Shown: positions 17,711-25,441 of the stretch, one piece after another
Layout of the letters: every line of letters starts with the position of its first letter
Numbering within the stretch: the stretch's first letter is position 1
Assembly: GCA_016196755.1 (NCBI GenBank)
Contig: JACPXC010000045.1
Span: forward strand, 140,893-204,892
Source: Elusimicrobiota bacterium
GTDB lineage: Bacteria > Elusimicrobiota > Elusimicrobia > UBA1565
Direction: 5' to 3'
Length of the DNA: 64,000 nucleotides
Made by a program: the position numbers and the translations under genes
The notes under the pieces: generated by a model
Database searches by the model: none
What the model was told of the DNA's origin: nothing
The model's input: only the letters and a program-made list of their open reading frames with translations

Positions 17711-20202
17711 CGCGCAAGCTGCTCTTCCGTTGGCACGTGGGGCTGGGCAAGTTCGGCGGCGCGCTGATCCTGATTTGGGCCCTCAGCGGCACCGTCATGA
17801 CGGTCCAGCCGATGCTCCTGCGCGCCCTCGACCCCGGCTTCCCGTCCCTGCGCGCCGAGCCCGCGGACCTGGGCGCCTTCTCGGTCCCCCCGGCGCGCCT
17901 GGGATCCAAGACGGCCTCCGCGTCCCTTCGGACCTTCCGCGGACGGAGCTGGTACGAGCTGACCTTGGCGGACGGCGCCGTCGAGGCTTACGACTCCCGC
18001 ACCGGCGCGCCGGTGGCCGCGCTGCTCAGCGAGGCCGAGGTCGTCGTGGGCTTGGCCGAGCGCCTGGCCGCCTCCCGATGGACGACCGGCGCCGCCGTCC
18101 TCATGGACCGGCACGACGACCAATACCGGAAGGGACGCCTCCCGGTCTACAAGGTCCGCATGAGCGGGCCCGGCGCGGTGGTGCTCTACATCTCGGCGCG
18201 CGACGGGGGCGTCGAGTCGGTGACGACGCGCTGGTCGCGGCTCATCCGCTGGCTGGGCCTCGGCGTCCACACATGGAACTTCGCCGCCGTCATGCGCCGC
18301 CACGACGATGAGCGTGGCTTGGCCCTGGCGGCCTTGGTCTCGGTGCCGCTGGCGGCGCTGGCTGCCATCGCCTACGCCTTGCTGGCCGCGCGCTCGCGCG
18401 GGAAGAAGGGGGCCGCCGCGGTCCTGGCGGGGCTGCTGGCTTTCCATGGCTCGGCCCCCCCGGCCCAGGCGGCCTTCATCGCCGTCAGGGCGGCCGGCCG
18501 CGCGGCGGCCGCGGCGCCGCCGGTCGCCCTGCCGCCCGTCGGCGTCGCCGCGGCTCCGCCTCTTGCTTCTCCCGCGGGACCTGCCGGCCTCCGGCTGCCG
18601 TCGCCGAGCCTGCCCGCTCTCTCGGTCCAGCCCGCGCTCGCCCTCGCCGCGGCCCGGGCCATTCCCGCCGCGGCCGAACCGGCGCGGGCCCTGCCGCGTT
18701 TGCCGGCGGAGGCCTCTCGCGCGGAGCCGGCCGGCGTTTTTGTCTCCGTGGAGCGTCTTTCTCCGGCGCGCGGTCCGGAGGGCCGGGGCCCCCGGGAAGG
18801 CTTCGCGGCGGCGTCGCGGATGTTCTTCGACGGGGCTCGTCGCCCGTCGGGCTCGACCGTCTCGCCCGTCGTCCCGGAACCCGGCCGGTCCGAGTCCCAG
18901 CCGCTCGGGCGGCCGCCCGTGGCGGCGGAGCCCCCCGCCGCCGCCGTGCCTCCGCCTGCCCCGGCGGGCGTCCCCGACGGCAAGGGGATCTGGGGGCTTT
19001 ACATCACCCACGCCGTCCACATAGCCAGCCTCGCCCTCGTGTGGCGGATCGCCTGGCCGCTGTTCGTGCTCGAGGTCGCCGGCAAGGGCGGGCTGGGCCT
19101 GCTCGGCACCGTCGACCAGTTCTCGGACCTGGCCCTCGGCGTGGCCGCGGGCGTCGTCATCGACCGCCTGCTGCCGTCGCGCTCGATGGCGGCGGCCGCG
19201 CTCGTGCGCGCCGGGGTCGGCGCGGCCCTGGCGGCGGCCGCCGCGTGGTGGTCCCCGGGGCTGCCCTTCCTGCTCGGCCTCTCGGCGGTCCATGCCTTCG
19301 CGATGACGGTCATCTATCTCGGCCAGGCGGCGGTGAGCCCCGCCGCGGCCGGCGGGGACGCCGAGCGCCTGCAGCGCCTCAACATAGTCTTGAAGCTCAT
19401 CACCGTCGCCGTCGCCATCCCGGGGTCCTATGCCGGCGGCTGGCTGGTGGCGCACATCGGCACTCCGGCCGCCTTCGCGGCCTATGCCCTGCTCAACGCG
19501 CTGGTCCTGGCCCCGCTCTACGCCAAGCTGCTGCCGAGGGACCAGGCTCCCGAGCGCGCCGAGGCCGCCGGCCCGCCGCCGGCCGGCCTCGGGGAGGTCC
19601 TGCGCTTCATCCTCGACGGCAGGGTCCTGCTCGGCCTCTTCGCCGCCACGGCCGCGGCCATGACCTTCGCGGAACCCTTCCGCAACACCGTCCTGCCGAT
19701 CGTCGCCAAGGAGCTCCTGCGCGGCGGTCCGGTCCTGCTCGGGCACCTGATGACGGCGCTCTACGTCGGGCAGTGCCTGGGCGTCCTGGCCCTGCTCCGG
19801 TGGTCGAAAGCCATTGCCCCGCGCTGGTGGATCGCGCTGGCGGGGCTCGGGATGGCAGCGTCCTGGCTGCTGGTCCTGGTCCCGGCCTATCCGCCGATGA
19901 TCTACGCCGCGGTCTTCCTCATGAGCCTGCTCACCCAGCCCGCCGCGACGATGATCAAGACCCTGCTCCAAAAAGAGACGGCGGAGCGGCGGCCCGAGCT
20001 CCTGGGGCGCGTCCTCGGCGTCCACCTGATGTTCTACGCGCTGGTGGCCGGCGGCGAGACCGCGCTCCTGGCATGGGGATTCTCCGCCTTCACCGGAGGG
20101 TTCTTGGCGCCTATCGTGCCGTTGGCCGTCGCGTACACCGGGCTGGCCGCCGTCGTCCTCGTCCTGGTCCTGACCGTCCTCAAGAAAGGAGACCTACGAT
20201 GA
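17707..20202 (+). CDS. PepSY-TM protein fused to an MFS carrier through an embedded signal peptide and FDGA linker
   Basis: 831 aa. Residues 1-230 form one PepSY-TM unit: helix with WHVGLGKFGG, soluble domain with QYRKGRLPVYKVRMSGPG, and closing GVHTWNF before a second helix. Residues ~231-256 look exactly like a bacterial signal peptide (RGKKGAAAVLAGLLAF, then APPAQA). Residues ~257-430 are Ala/Pro-rich with RMFFDGARR near 373. From ~430 a complete MFS carrier with 10-12 helices follows. No stop or frameshift separates the parts. PepSY-TM proteins accompany ferric-siderophore uptake and reduction; the MFS half may import or re-export the chelate. It overlaps both neighbours. Confidence 0.8.
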   Translation: MTRKLLFRWHVGLGKFGGALILIWALSGTVMTVQPMLLRALDPGFPSLRAEPADLGAFSVPPARLGSKTASASLRTFRGRSWYELTLADGAVEAYDSRTGAPVAALLSEAEVVVGLAERLAASRWTTGAAVLMDRHDDQYRKGRLPVYKVRMSGPGAVVLYISARDGGVESVTTRWSRLIRWLGLGVHTWNFAAVMRRHDDERGLALAALVSVPLAALAAIAYALLAARSRGKKGAAAVLAGLLAFHGSAPPAQAAFIAVRAAGRAAAAAPPVALPPVGVAAAPPLASPAGPAGLRLPSPSLPALSVQPALALAAARAIPAAAEPARALPRLPAEASRAEPAGVFVSVERLSPARGPEGRGPREGFAAASRMFFDGARRPSGSTVSPVVPEPGRSESQPLGRPPVAAEPPAAAVPPPAPAGVPDGKGIWGLYITHAVHIASLALVWRIAWPLFVLEVAGKGGLGLLGTVDQFSDLALGVAAGVVIDRLLPSRSMAAAALVRAGVGAALAAAAAWWSPGLPFLLGLSAVHAFAMTVIYLGQAAVSPAAAGGDAERLQRLNIVLKLITVAVAIPGSYAGGWLVAHIGTPAAFAAYALLNALVLAPLYAKLLPRDQAPERAEAAGPPPAGLGEVLRFILDGRVLLGLFAATAAAMTFAEPFRNTVLPIVAKELLRGGPVLLGHLMTALYVGQCLGVLALLRWSKAIAPRWWIALAGLGMAASWLLVLVPAYPPMIYAAVFLMSLLTQPAATMIKTLLQKETAERRPELLGRVLGVHLMFYALVAGGETALLAWGFSAFTGGFLAPIVPLAVAYTGLAAVVLVLVLTVLKKGDLR

Positions 20203-22268
20203 CCGTTCTGAAGAACGCCGTCCGCCGCTCCCTGGCCGCGCTTTTGTGCGCCCTCTTCGCGCTGGCTGACTGCCCGCGGGCGTTCGCGCAGGCGCGCGCG
20301 GCCGTCCGGGCCGGCGCGTCCGCGCCGTCGGCCCTGCCGGCGCTGGCGCCGGCCGTCGGCGCGCGAACCGGGGCGGCCATGCTCCGCTATGCGGGCCTGC
20401 CCGGACCCTCCCTCGTCGTTCCCTCGTCGCCGATCCCGGCCGCCGCCGCGCCCCAAGCCGCCATCTCCGCCTTCACCGCGGCGGCCGCGGCTCTTCCTCC
20501 CGCGGCCGCCGCGGTCCGGGCGGCGCGGTCCTTGGCCGTGCCAAGGGAGCGCGCGGCGGTCCCCGTCGCGGACAGGGAGCCGCGCGCCGAGAAGTCCGCG
20601 GACGCCTCCCTGCGCGCGGCGGCCGAGGGCTCGAAGGGACCCTCCGCTTCCGCGGCCCTCCAGGGCGCCCTCTTCGACGGCGCTCGTCCGCGCCGGGACA
20701 CGGACACGGTCCTGGTATCCGTGGCGCCAAGCGTTCCCGCGAGGAGCCTGCTCGGGCCGGCGGCCGCGGCGGCCGGGCTCGGCGCCGCCGGGCTGACGGC
20801 GGCCTGGGGGCTGAGCCATCTCTCGGCATCCGAGCTGCACGTTGGGTTCGGTTTGACCTTCGGCTGGATGGCGATGTGGCAGGCCGTCACGGGGACCTTG
20901 AGCCTCCTGCGCCCGGTCTTGCTCGAGAGCCTGGACCCCGCGCTGCCGGAGCAGGTCATGGCGGATTTCGAGTCCACCGCGTTCAGCGCGTCGCCCGCCG
21001 CGGCCGCGCGCGCCGCACTCGAGGCGTCCGGACCGGGGGCCAAGATCCGGACGATGACCCTCAGGACGGCGCCCACCTCGGGGCGCAAGCGCTGGTACGA
21101 GTTCGAGCTCGAGGACGGCCGGGTCGTCAATGTCCATGGGCGCACGGGGAAGGTCATCCGTTCGCCCCGCAGCCGGGCCTTCATCCTCGGCCAGGCCGAA
21201 CGCTGGCTGGGGGGCAGCGCCTGGAAGGTCGAGGGCCGCCCCGAGCTTCTGACTGAGGACGGCGAGTATTACCGCAAGGGCGAGACCCCGCATTACCGGG
21301 TCCGGCTCTCCGGCCCCGGGGACCACGAGGCCTTCTTCTCGGCGCGAGATGGACGCCTGCTCGCCGTCCACTCCCGGCTCTCCCGCGTCCTGCGCTGGGT
21401 CGGGATGGGGCCGCATGCCTGGGGGATCAAGCTCCTGCGCCCGTACGACGCCTTGAAGCGCCTGGTCGCGCCGCTCCTGATGGGGGCTCCGCTCGTCATC
21501 ATCGCGGCCACGGCGCTCTGGATGCGCGTCAGCGGCGGCTTCGCGCTCGACCTGCCGTCCTTGTCCTGGTCGGCCTACGAGTGGCACCGCTTCTTCGGCT
21601 CCTACGCGCTCTTCGCGCTGCTCACGGCCGCCACGACCGGGCCGCTGTCGATGCTCATTCCGCTGGTCAACAAGCATGTGACCCCGGCCCTGCCGCCCCT
21701 TCCGGCGGCCGACCCGGCCGGCTTCGTCCTGTCGCCCGCCGAGGCGGCCGAGGCGCTGGGGCCCGGCGCCGCGGTCAAGAGGATGGAGGCACGCTGGGGC
21801 GGCGGCGAGGCCTGGTACGCCTTCGTCCTGGCCGACGGCTCCGAGGCCGCGGTATCGGCGGCCGACGGAAAGCCTCTCCCTCCGGTGCGCGACGGCGCCT
21901 GGGTCTCGGCCGCCGCGGCGCGCTGGCTGGAGGGCTCCCCCTGGTCCCCGAAGGGCGCGGCGGTACCGGTGACGGAGTTCGACGACCTGTTCCGCAAGGG
22001 CGAGTTGCCCGCCTACCGCCTCGAGCTCGACGGTCCGGGAGGGTTCGTCGTGTACCTCTCGGCGCGCGACGGACGCCTCATCCCGACGTATGGGGAGTTC
22101 TCGCGCCTCGAGCGCTTCCTCGAGCGGCGGATCTACGGCGTACACGCCCTCGACTTCGGGTTCTTCAGCCGGCATGAGACCCTGCGCCGGGCGCTCCTCA
22201 TCGCCTTCGTGACGGCTCCGGTGTTCCTGACCGTCCTCGCCGCCTTCGCGGCGCGGTGGGGGTTCTGA
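20199..22268 (+). CDS. Exported double PepSY-TM protein with FDGA leader
   Basis: 689 aa with an AAAGGAG ribosome site. Signal peptide 1-30 (ALLCALFALADCPRAFA), Ala/Pro-rich leader to ~155, then LQGALFDGARP. Two PepSY-TM units follow. Unit 1 has a helix at ELHVGFGLTFGW, YYRKGETPHYRVRLSGPG and GMGPHAWG; unit 2 has YEWHRFFGSYALF, LFRKGELPAYRLELDGPG and IYGVHALDFG. Both share SARDGRL with the upstream fusion protein, so three homologous units lie in tandem. The paired His at the helices could ligate heme or metal, as proposed for PiuB/FpvG-like ferrisiderophore reductases. Role in reductive iron release is inferred. Confidence 0.8.
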   Translation: MTVLKNAVRRSLAALLCALFALADCPRAFAQARAAVRAGASAPSALPALAPAVGARTGAAMLRYAGLPGPSLVVPSSPIPAAAAPQAAISAFTAAAAALPPAAAAVRAARSLAVPRERAAVPVADREPRAEKSADASLRAAAEGSKGPSASAALQGALFDGARPRRDTDTVLVSVAPSVPARSLLGPAAAAAGLGAAGLTAAWGLSHLSASELHVGFGLTFGWMAMWQAVTGTLSLLRPVLLESLDPALPEQVMADFESTAFSASPAAAARAALEASGPGAKIRTMTLRTAPTSGRKRWYEFELEDGRVVNVHGRTGKVIRSPRSRAFILGQAERWLGGSAWKVEGRPELLTEDGEYYRKGETPHYRVRLSGPGDHEAFFSARDGRLLAVHSRLSRVLRWVGMGPHAWGIKLLRPYDALKRLVAPLLMGAPLVIIAATALWMRVSGGFALDLPSLSWSAYEWHRFFGSYALFALLTAATTGPLSMLIPLVNKHVTPALPPLPAADPAGFVLSPAEAAEALGPGAAVKRMEARWGGGEAWYAFVLADGSEAAVSAADGKPLPPVRDGAWVSAAAARWLEGSPWSPKGAAVPVTEFDDLFRKGELPAYRLELDGPGGFVVYLSARDGRLIPTYGEFSRLERFLERRIYGVHALDFGFFSRHETLRRALLIAFVTAPVFLTVLAAFAARWGF

Positions 22269-22891
22269 TGAAGGCCCTCCTCTTCCTGTCCGCGTCGCTG
22301 GCGCAGGCCCAGATGCGGGCGTCCGTTGTGAGGCCGGCGCCCGCGCCGGCGGCTCCGGTCGTCGCGGCGCCGCTCTCCATCGTCTCGGTGCCCGCATCGG
22401 TGGCCGCGCCGCGCCTGACGCTCCCGGTCCTGACGGTGCCTATCCCGCTTTCGGCGGCGGGCTCCGCGGTGGCCCCTGAAGTCCGCGCAAGCGCCGAAGA
22501 ATCCGCGTTAGCCAAGCTTGACGCGGCGGGCTTCGACCGAGAGTTGGCCGACCGCGGCCTGATCCTTTGGCGGCTGCTTCGCGCGAGCAAGCGCAGCGGG
22601 GAGCGGGCCTATCTCACCATCGGTCTGCCGCCCGACGGCCGTCCTTACGACCGCAAGGAGCCGGACCCCAGGCGCGAGAAAGAGCTCAAGACGCGCCTCG
22701 AGGCCTCGGAGAAAGACATCGCCGCGCTGGCGGCGCGCATCCTCGGCCTGCCCGAGGAGAATGTATCCGTCCGAGGCGACCTGGCGGAGTCCTGCTGCGG
22801 GGCGGGCTGCCAGGGCTGCCTGCGCGCCGACCCGGAGCAGTCCGAGAAGTGGACGGACTCCGCCCCGTTTCGCCGGGGCAAGCGGCGCTAG
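22268..22891 (+). CDS. Exported Cys-cluster protein, last gene of siderophore operon
   Basis: 207 aa, start overlapping the previous stop (TGATG). Signal peptide of ~15 residues (ALLFLSASLAQAQ), Pro/Val/Ala-rich leader to ~70, then a helical region. Near the C-terminus a cluster of four cysteines, CCGAGCQGC (about 175-183), resembles the CCxxGCxxC motif of oxidoreductase-like small domains and could hold a metal or Fe-S centre. No enzyme domain is recognised. Its place at the end of an iron operon suggests electron transfer or metal binding outside the inner membrane. Confidence 0.65.
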   Translation: MKALLFLSASLAQAQMRASVVRPAPAPAAPVVAAPLSIVSVPASVAAPRLTLPVLTVPIPLSAAGSAVAPEVRASAEESALAKLDAAGFDRELADRGLILWRLLRASKRSGERAYLTIGLPPDGRPYDRKEPDPRREKELKTRLEASEKDIAALAARILGLPEENVSVRGDLAESCCGAGCQGCLRADPEQSEKWTDSAPFRRGKRR

Positions 22892-22897
22892 ACAAGA

Positions 22898-22912
22898 GGG
22901 GCCTTTAGGCCC
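22898..22912 (+). terminator. Short hairpin after the siderophore operon
   Basis: GGGCC-TTTA-GGCCC, a 5-bp GC stem 8 bases after the operon stop. No T tract follows, so it is at best a weak terminator. Confidence 0.3.
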
Positions 22913-22973
22913 AGCCGACGTTGCCCCATCCAGTCCTTAATCATTTAAGGCCGGTCAAGTAACATCCCTTCCT

Positions 22974-24941
22974 ATGTGGGAGGTGGTCCGCGCCTTATGG
23001 GCGTTGGCGGCGGCCGTCGCTGTGGCGGCCGGTCCGGTCTCCCCGCGCGCCCAACTGGAGCGCCTCTCCGGCGGGCGCCTCCCCGAGGCGGTCTTCGACG
23101 GTTCCGGCCTCAAGTCCTCCCCCTATTGGCTGCCCGACGCCAAGGACGTCCTCTCGCGCGGGACCAAGGCTCCCGACGGCCGCGCCATCCTGCCGTTCAC
23201 GTTCCACATGAGCGACGGCGGCGCCGTGACGGCTCCCGCGGCGGGCCTGGAGGGCTTCGTCTGGGCCGAGGGCGAGATCCGCAAGTACAAAGGCCGCGAG
23301 GCCGTCCTCCACCACCTGGGCGACTACTTCAAGTATCTCGACGCCCTGCTGGCCCCGGTATCGTGGTCGGGCGAGGCGCGCGCGGCCATCCGCGCCATCG
23401 AGGCCGACAACCCCGACCCGGGAGCCCGCTACGACACGCTGATGGAGTTCGTGGCCGCCTACACCGAAAAGCTCCGCAAGGCCACGGCCGCGGCCGACAA
23501 GGCCGGCTGGTCGCGGTCGGCGCGCATCTACGAGCTCTTCCCGCGCGCCTACAACTTGGAAGGCAAGCGCCGCGCCGGCGCGAAGGAATTCCCCTCCGGA
23601 AAGTTCTTCGCCGACTTCAGGGAAGACGACCTGCGCGAGATCCAGGAGAAGGGCTTCGACGCCATCTGGGTCATGGGCATCATGCCGATCGGCGAGCGCG
23701 GCCGCGGCGGCTCGGGCGGCGGCTCGCCGTACTCGGTCTCCGACCACGCGGCCATCCACCCCGACCTGGGCTCGAAGCAGGACTTCCGCGCCTTCGTCGG
23801 CCGCGCGCATGCCCTCGGCCTTCGCATCGTCATCGACTTCATCCCCAACCACACCTCGATGGACTCGAAGATGCTCAAGGAGCATCCGGACTGGTTCATC
23901 CACCGCCCGGCCGGCGCCGGCAAGCCGCCGCGCGGCTACTTCACGCAGACCGCGCCCGACGGCCGCGAGCTCTGGGTGCGCCACGGCGGCTACGACTCCT
24001 ACGGCCAGCGCGACTACTGGGAGGACACCGCCCAGGTCGACTACTCGAGCCCGGGCCTGCGCCGCAGCATGGTCAACGTCGTCGCGGCCTGGGTCGCCGA
24101 GACCGGCGTCGACGGCTTCCGCGTCGACATGGCCTACCAGGTCACCAACGCCTACTTCGGCCGCAACTGGTCCGGAGAGCTGGGCGGAGCCCTGCCCAAG
24201 CGCGAGTTCTTGGAGGAGCTCATCACCGAGGTGAAGGCCCGCTATCCCGGGGTGGCTTTCCTCTGCGAGGCCTACGACCGCTTCGACGACCTCTCGTCGG
24301 CGGGCTTCGACCTCATCTACGCCAAGAACAACATGGACCGCCCGGGCGGCCACGCCGGGATGTACGACGCCCTGACCAGCAAGGACCCGGGCTGGATCCG
24401 CGAGGCCCTGCGCCGGCAGTCCTTCCTCGACTGGCAGCAGGGCGGGATGGCCCAGGTGGTCTTCGCCGGCAACCACGACGAGGTCTCCCCGCGCCGCGCC
24501 TTCGGCCCGTGGATGGGCGGGGCCTCTTTCCTGACCCTCATGATGCCGGGGGCTCAGCTCTTCTACGGCTCCGCCGAGGTCGGGTTCGACGCGGCCGTCC
24601 CCCACGAGCACAAGCCGATCCCCTTCAGCGTGCCGGTGCAGATCGACTGGGCCAACGCCGACCAGTCGACCAAGCGCTTCTACGACGAGACCTTCAAGCT
24701 CCAGCGCTCGGTGGCGGCCCGCCTGGGCCGGGCGTCGATGGAGGTCCTGCCGCCCGAGGGCTGGCCCAAGTGGGTGGGCTACCTGCTCTGGCCCGAGGCC
24801 GGGCGCCCGGGCGCGCCGCGCGCGGTGGCGGTGCTGGCCAATCCCACCGACCGCTCGGTGAGCGTGGAGTTCGACCATCCCAAGCTCGGGCGCCACCGCT
24901 CCACGCTGGCGCCCTACGGCTACGACCTGGTCTCGTTCTAG
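22974..24941 (+). CDS. Exported GH13 alpha-amylase-family enzyme
   Basis: 655 aa with a signal peptide (residues 4-20). The GH13 regions are visible: region I DFIPNHTS, region II GFRVDMAY (nucleophile Asp), region III FLCEAYDRF (acid/base Glu), region IV FAGNHDEVSP (transition-state Asp). The N-terminal ~180 residues are an extra domain containing AVFDGSG at about 40-44. The region around YELFPRAYN and GFDAIWVMGIMPIGE resembles maltosyltransferase or trehalose-type members more than secreted liquefying amylases. It should act on alpha-glucans in the periplasm or outside. A TAACAT hexamer ends 8 bases before the ATG. Confidence 0.88.
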   Translation: MWEVVRALWALAAAVAVAAGPVSPRAQLERLSGGRLPEAVFDGSGLKSSPYWLPDAKDVLSRGTKAPDGRAILPFTFHMSDGGAVTAPAAGLEGFVWAEGEIRKYKGREAVLHHLGDYFKYLDALLAPVSWSGEARAAIRAIEADNPDPGARYDTLMEFVAAYTEKLRKATAAADKAGWSRSARIYELFPRAYNLEGKRRAGAKEFPSGKFFADFREDDLREIQEKGFDAIWVMGIMPIGERGRGGSGGGSPYSVSDHAAIHPDLGSKQDFRAFVGRAHALGLRIVIDFIPNHTSMDSKMLKEHPDWFIHRPAGAGKPPRGYFTQTAPDGRELWVRHGGYDSYGQRDYWEDTAQVDYSSPGLRRSMVNVVAAWVAETGVDGFRVDMAYQVTNAYFGRNWSGELGGALPKREFLEELITEVKARYPGVAFLCEAYDRFDDLSSAGFDLIYAKNNMDRPGGHAGMYDALTSKDPGWIREALRRQSFLDWQQGGMAQVVFAGNHDEVSPRRAFGPWMGGASFLTLMMPGAQLFYGSAEVGFDAAVPHEHKPIPFSVPVQIDWANADQSTKRFYDETFKLQRSVAARLGRASMEVLPPEGWPKWVGYLLWPEAGRPGAPRAVAVLANPTDRSVSVEFDHPKLGRHRSTLAPYGYDLVSF

Positions 24942-24957
24942 CGGGGCGGAGCCCCGC
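24941..24957 (+). terminator. Hairpin at the end of the amylase gene
   Basis: GCGGGGC-GGA-GCCCCGC, a perfect 7-bp stem starting at the last base of the stop codon. No T-run follows, so termination is plausible but not certain. Confidence 0.45.
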
Positions 24958-25015
24958 TGGTGCGCCTGAAAGCGTGCACAACCCAGAGAGGTGTAAGAGA
25001 CGCCGGATTTCAAGC

Positions 25016-25441
25016 CTAGAGCGCGGCCAGCAGCTCCTCGACCTTGCGGGCCACGGCGGCGAAGGAGTCGAAGCTGATGGGCTTCTGGATGTAGAGGTTG
25101 GTCCCGAGCTCGGCCGCGCGATTGCGGTCCTTGTCCTCGCTAGACGAGGTCAGGACGACGACCAGGACGTGCTTGAGCAGCGCGTCGGCCTTGAGCCGCC
25201 TCAGGACCTCGAGGCCGTGGACCTTGGGGAGGTTCAAGTCGAGCAGGATGAGGGCCGGGGTGTCTCCCTTGTCGCGGCCCTCGTGCTTGCCGGTGGCGAA
25301 TAGGAAGTCGAGCGCCGCGGCGCCGTCGTTGACCACGACGACCTTGTGCGGGAAGCCCGCCTCCTTGAAGGCGATGCGGGTCAGCTCGACGTCGTCGGGG
25401 TTGTCCTCGACGTGGAGGACGTAGATGGCGTCCTTGCTCAC
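25016..25441 (-). CDS. Single-domain response regulator (Rcp1-like)
   Basis: 141 aa, one receiver domain: LHVEDNPDD, phosphorylated Asp in LILLDLNLPKVHG, VVLTSS and IQKPISF. The long loop after helix 2 and the DLNLPKxxG motif are typical of receivers partnered with phytochrome or PAS kinases. Its GTG start overlaps the stop of the large CheB-CheR-PAS kinase by 4 bp, so it is the obvious phosphoacceptor of that kinase. No DNA-binding output is present. Confidence 0.9.
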   Translation of the reverse strand: MSKDAIYVLHVEDNPDDVELTRIAFKEAGFPHKVVVVNDGAAALDFLFATGKHEGRDKGDTPALILLDLNLPKVHGLEVLRRLKADALLKHVLVVVLTSSSEDKDRNRAAELGTNLYIQKPISFDSFAAVARKVEELLAAL

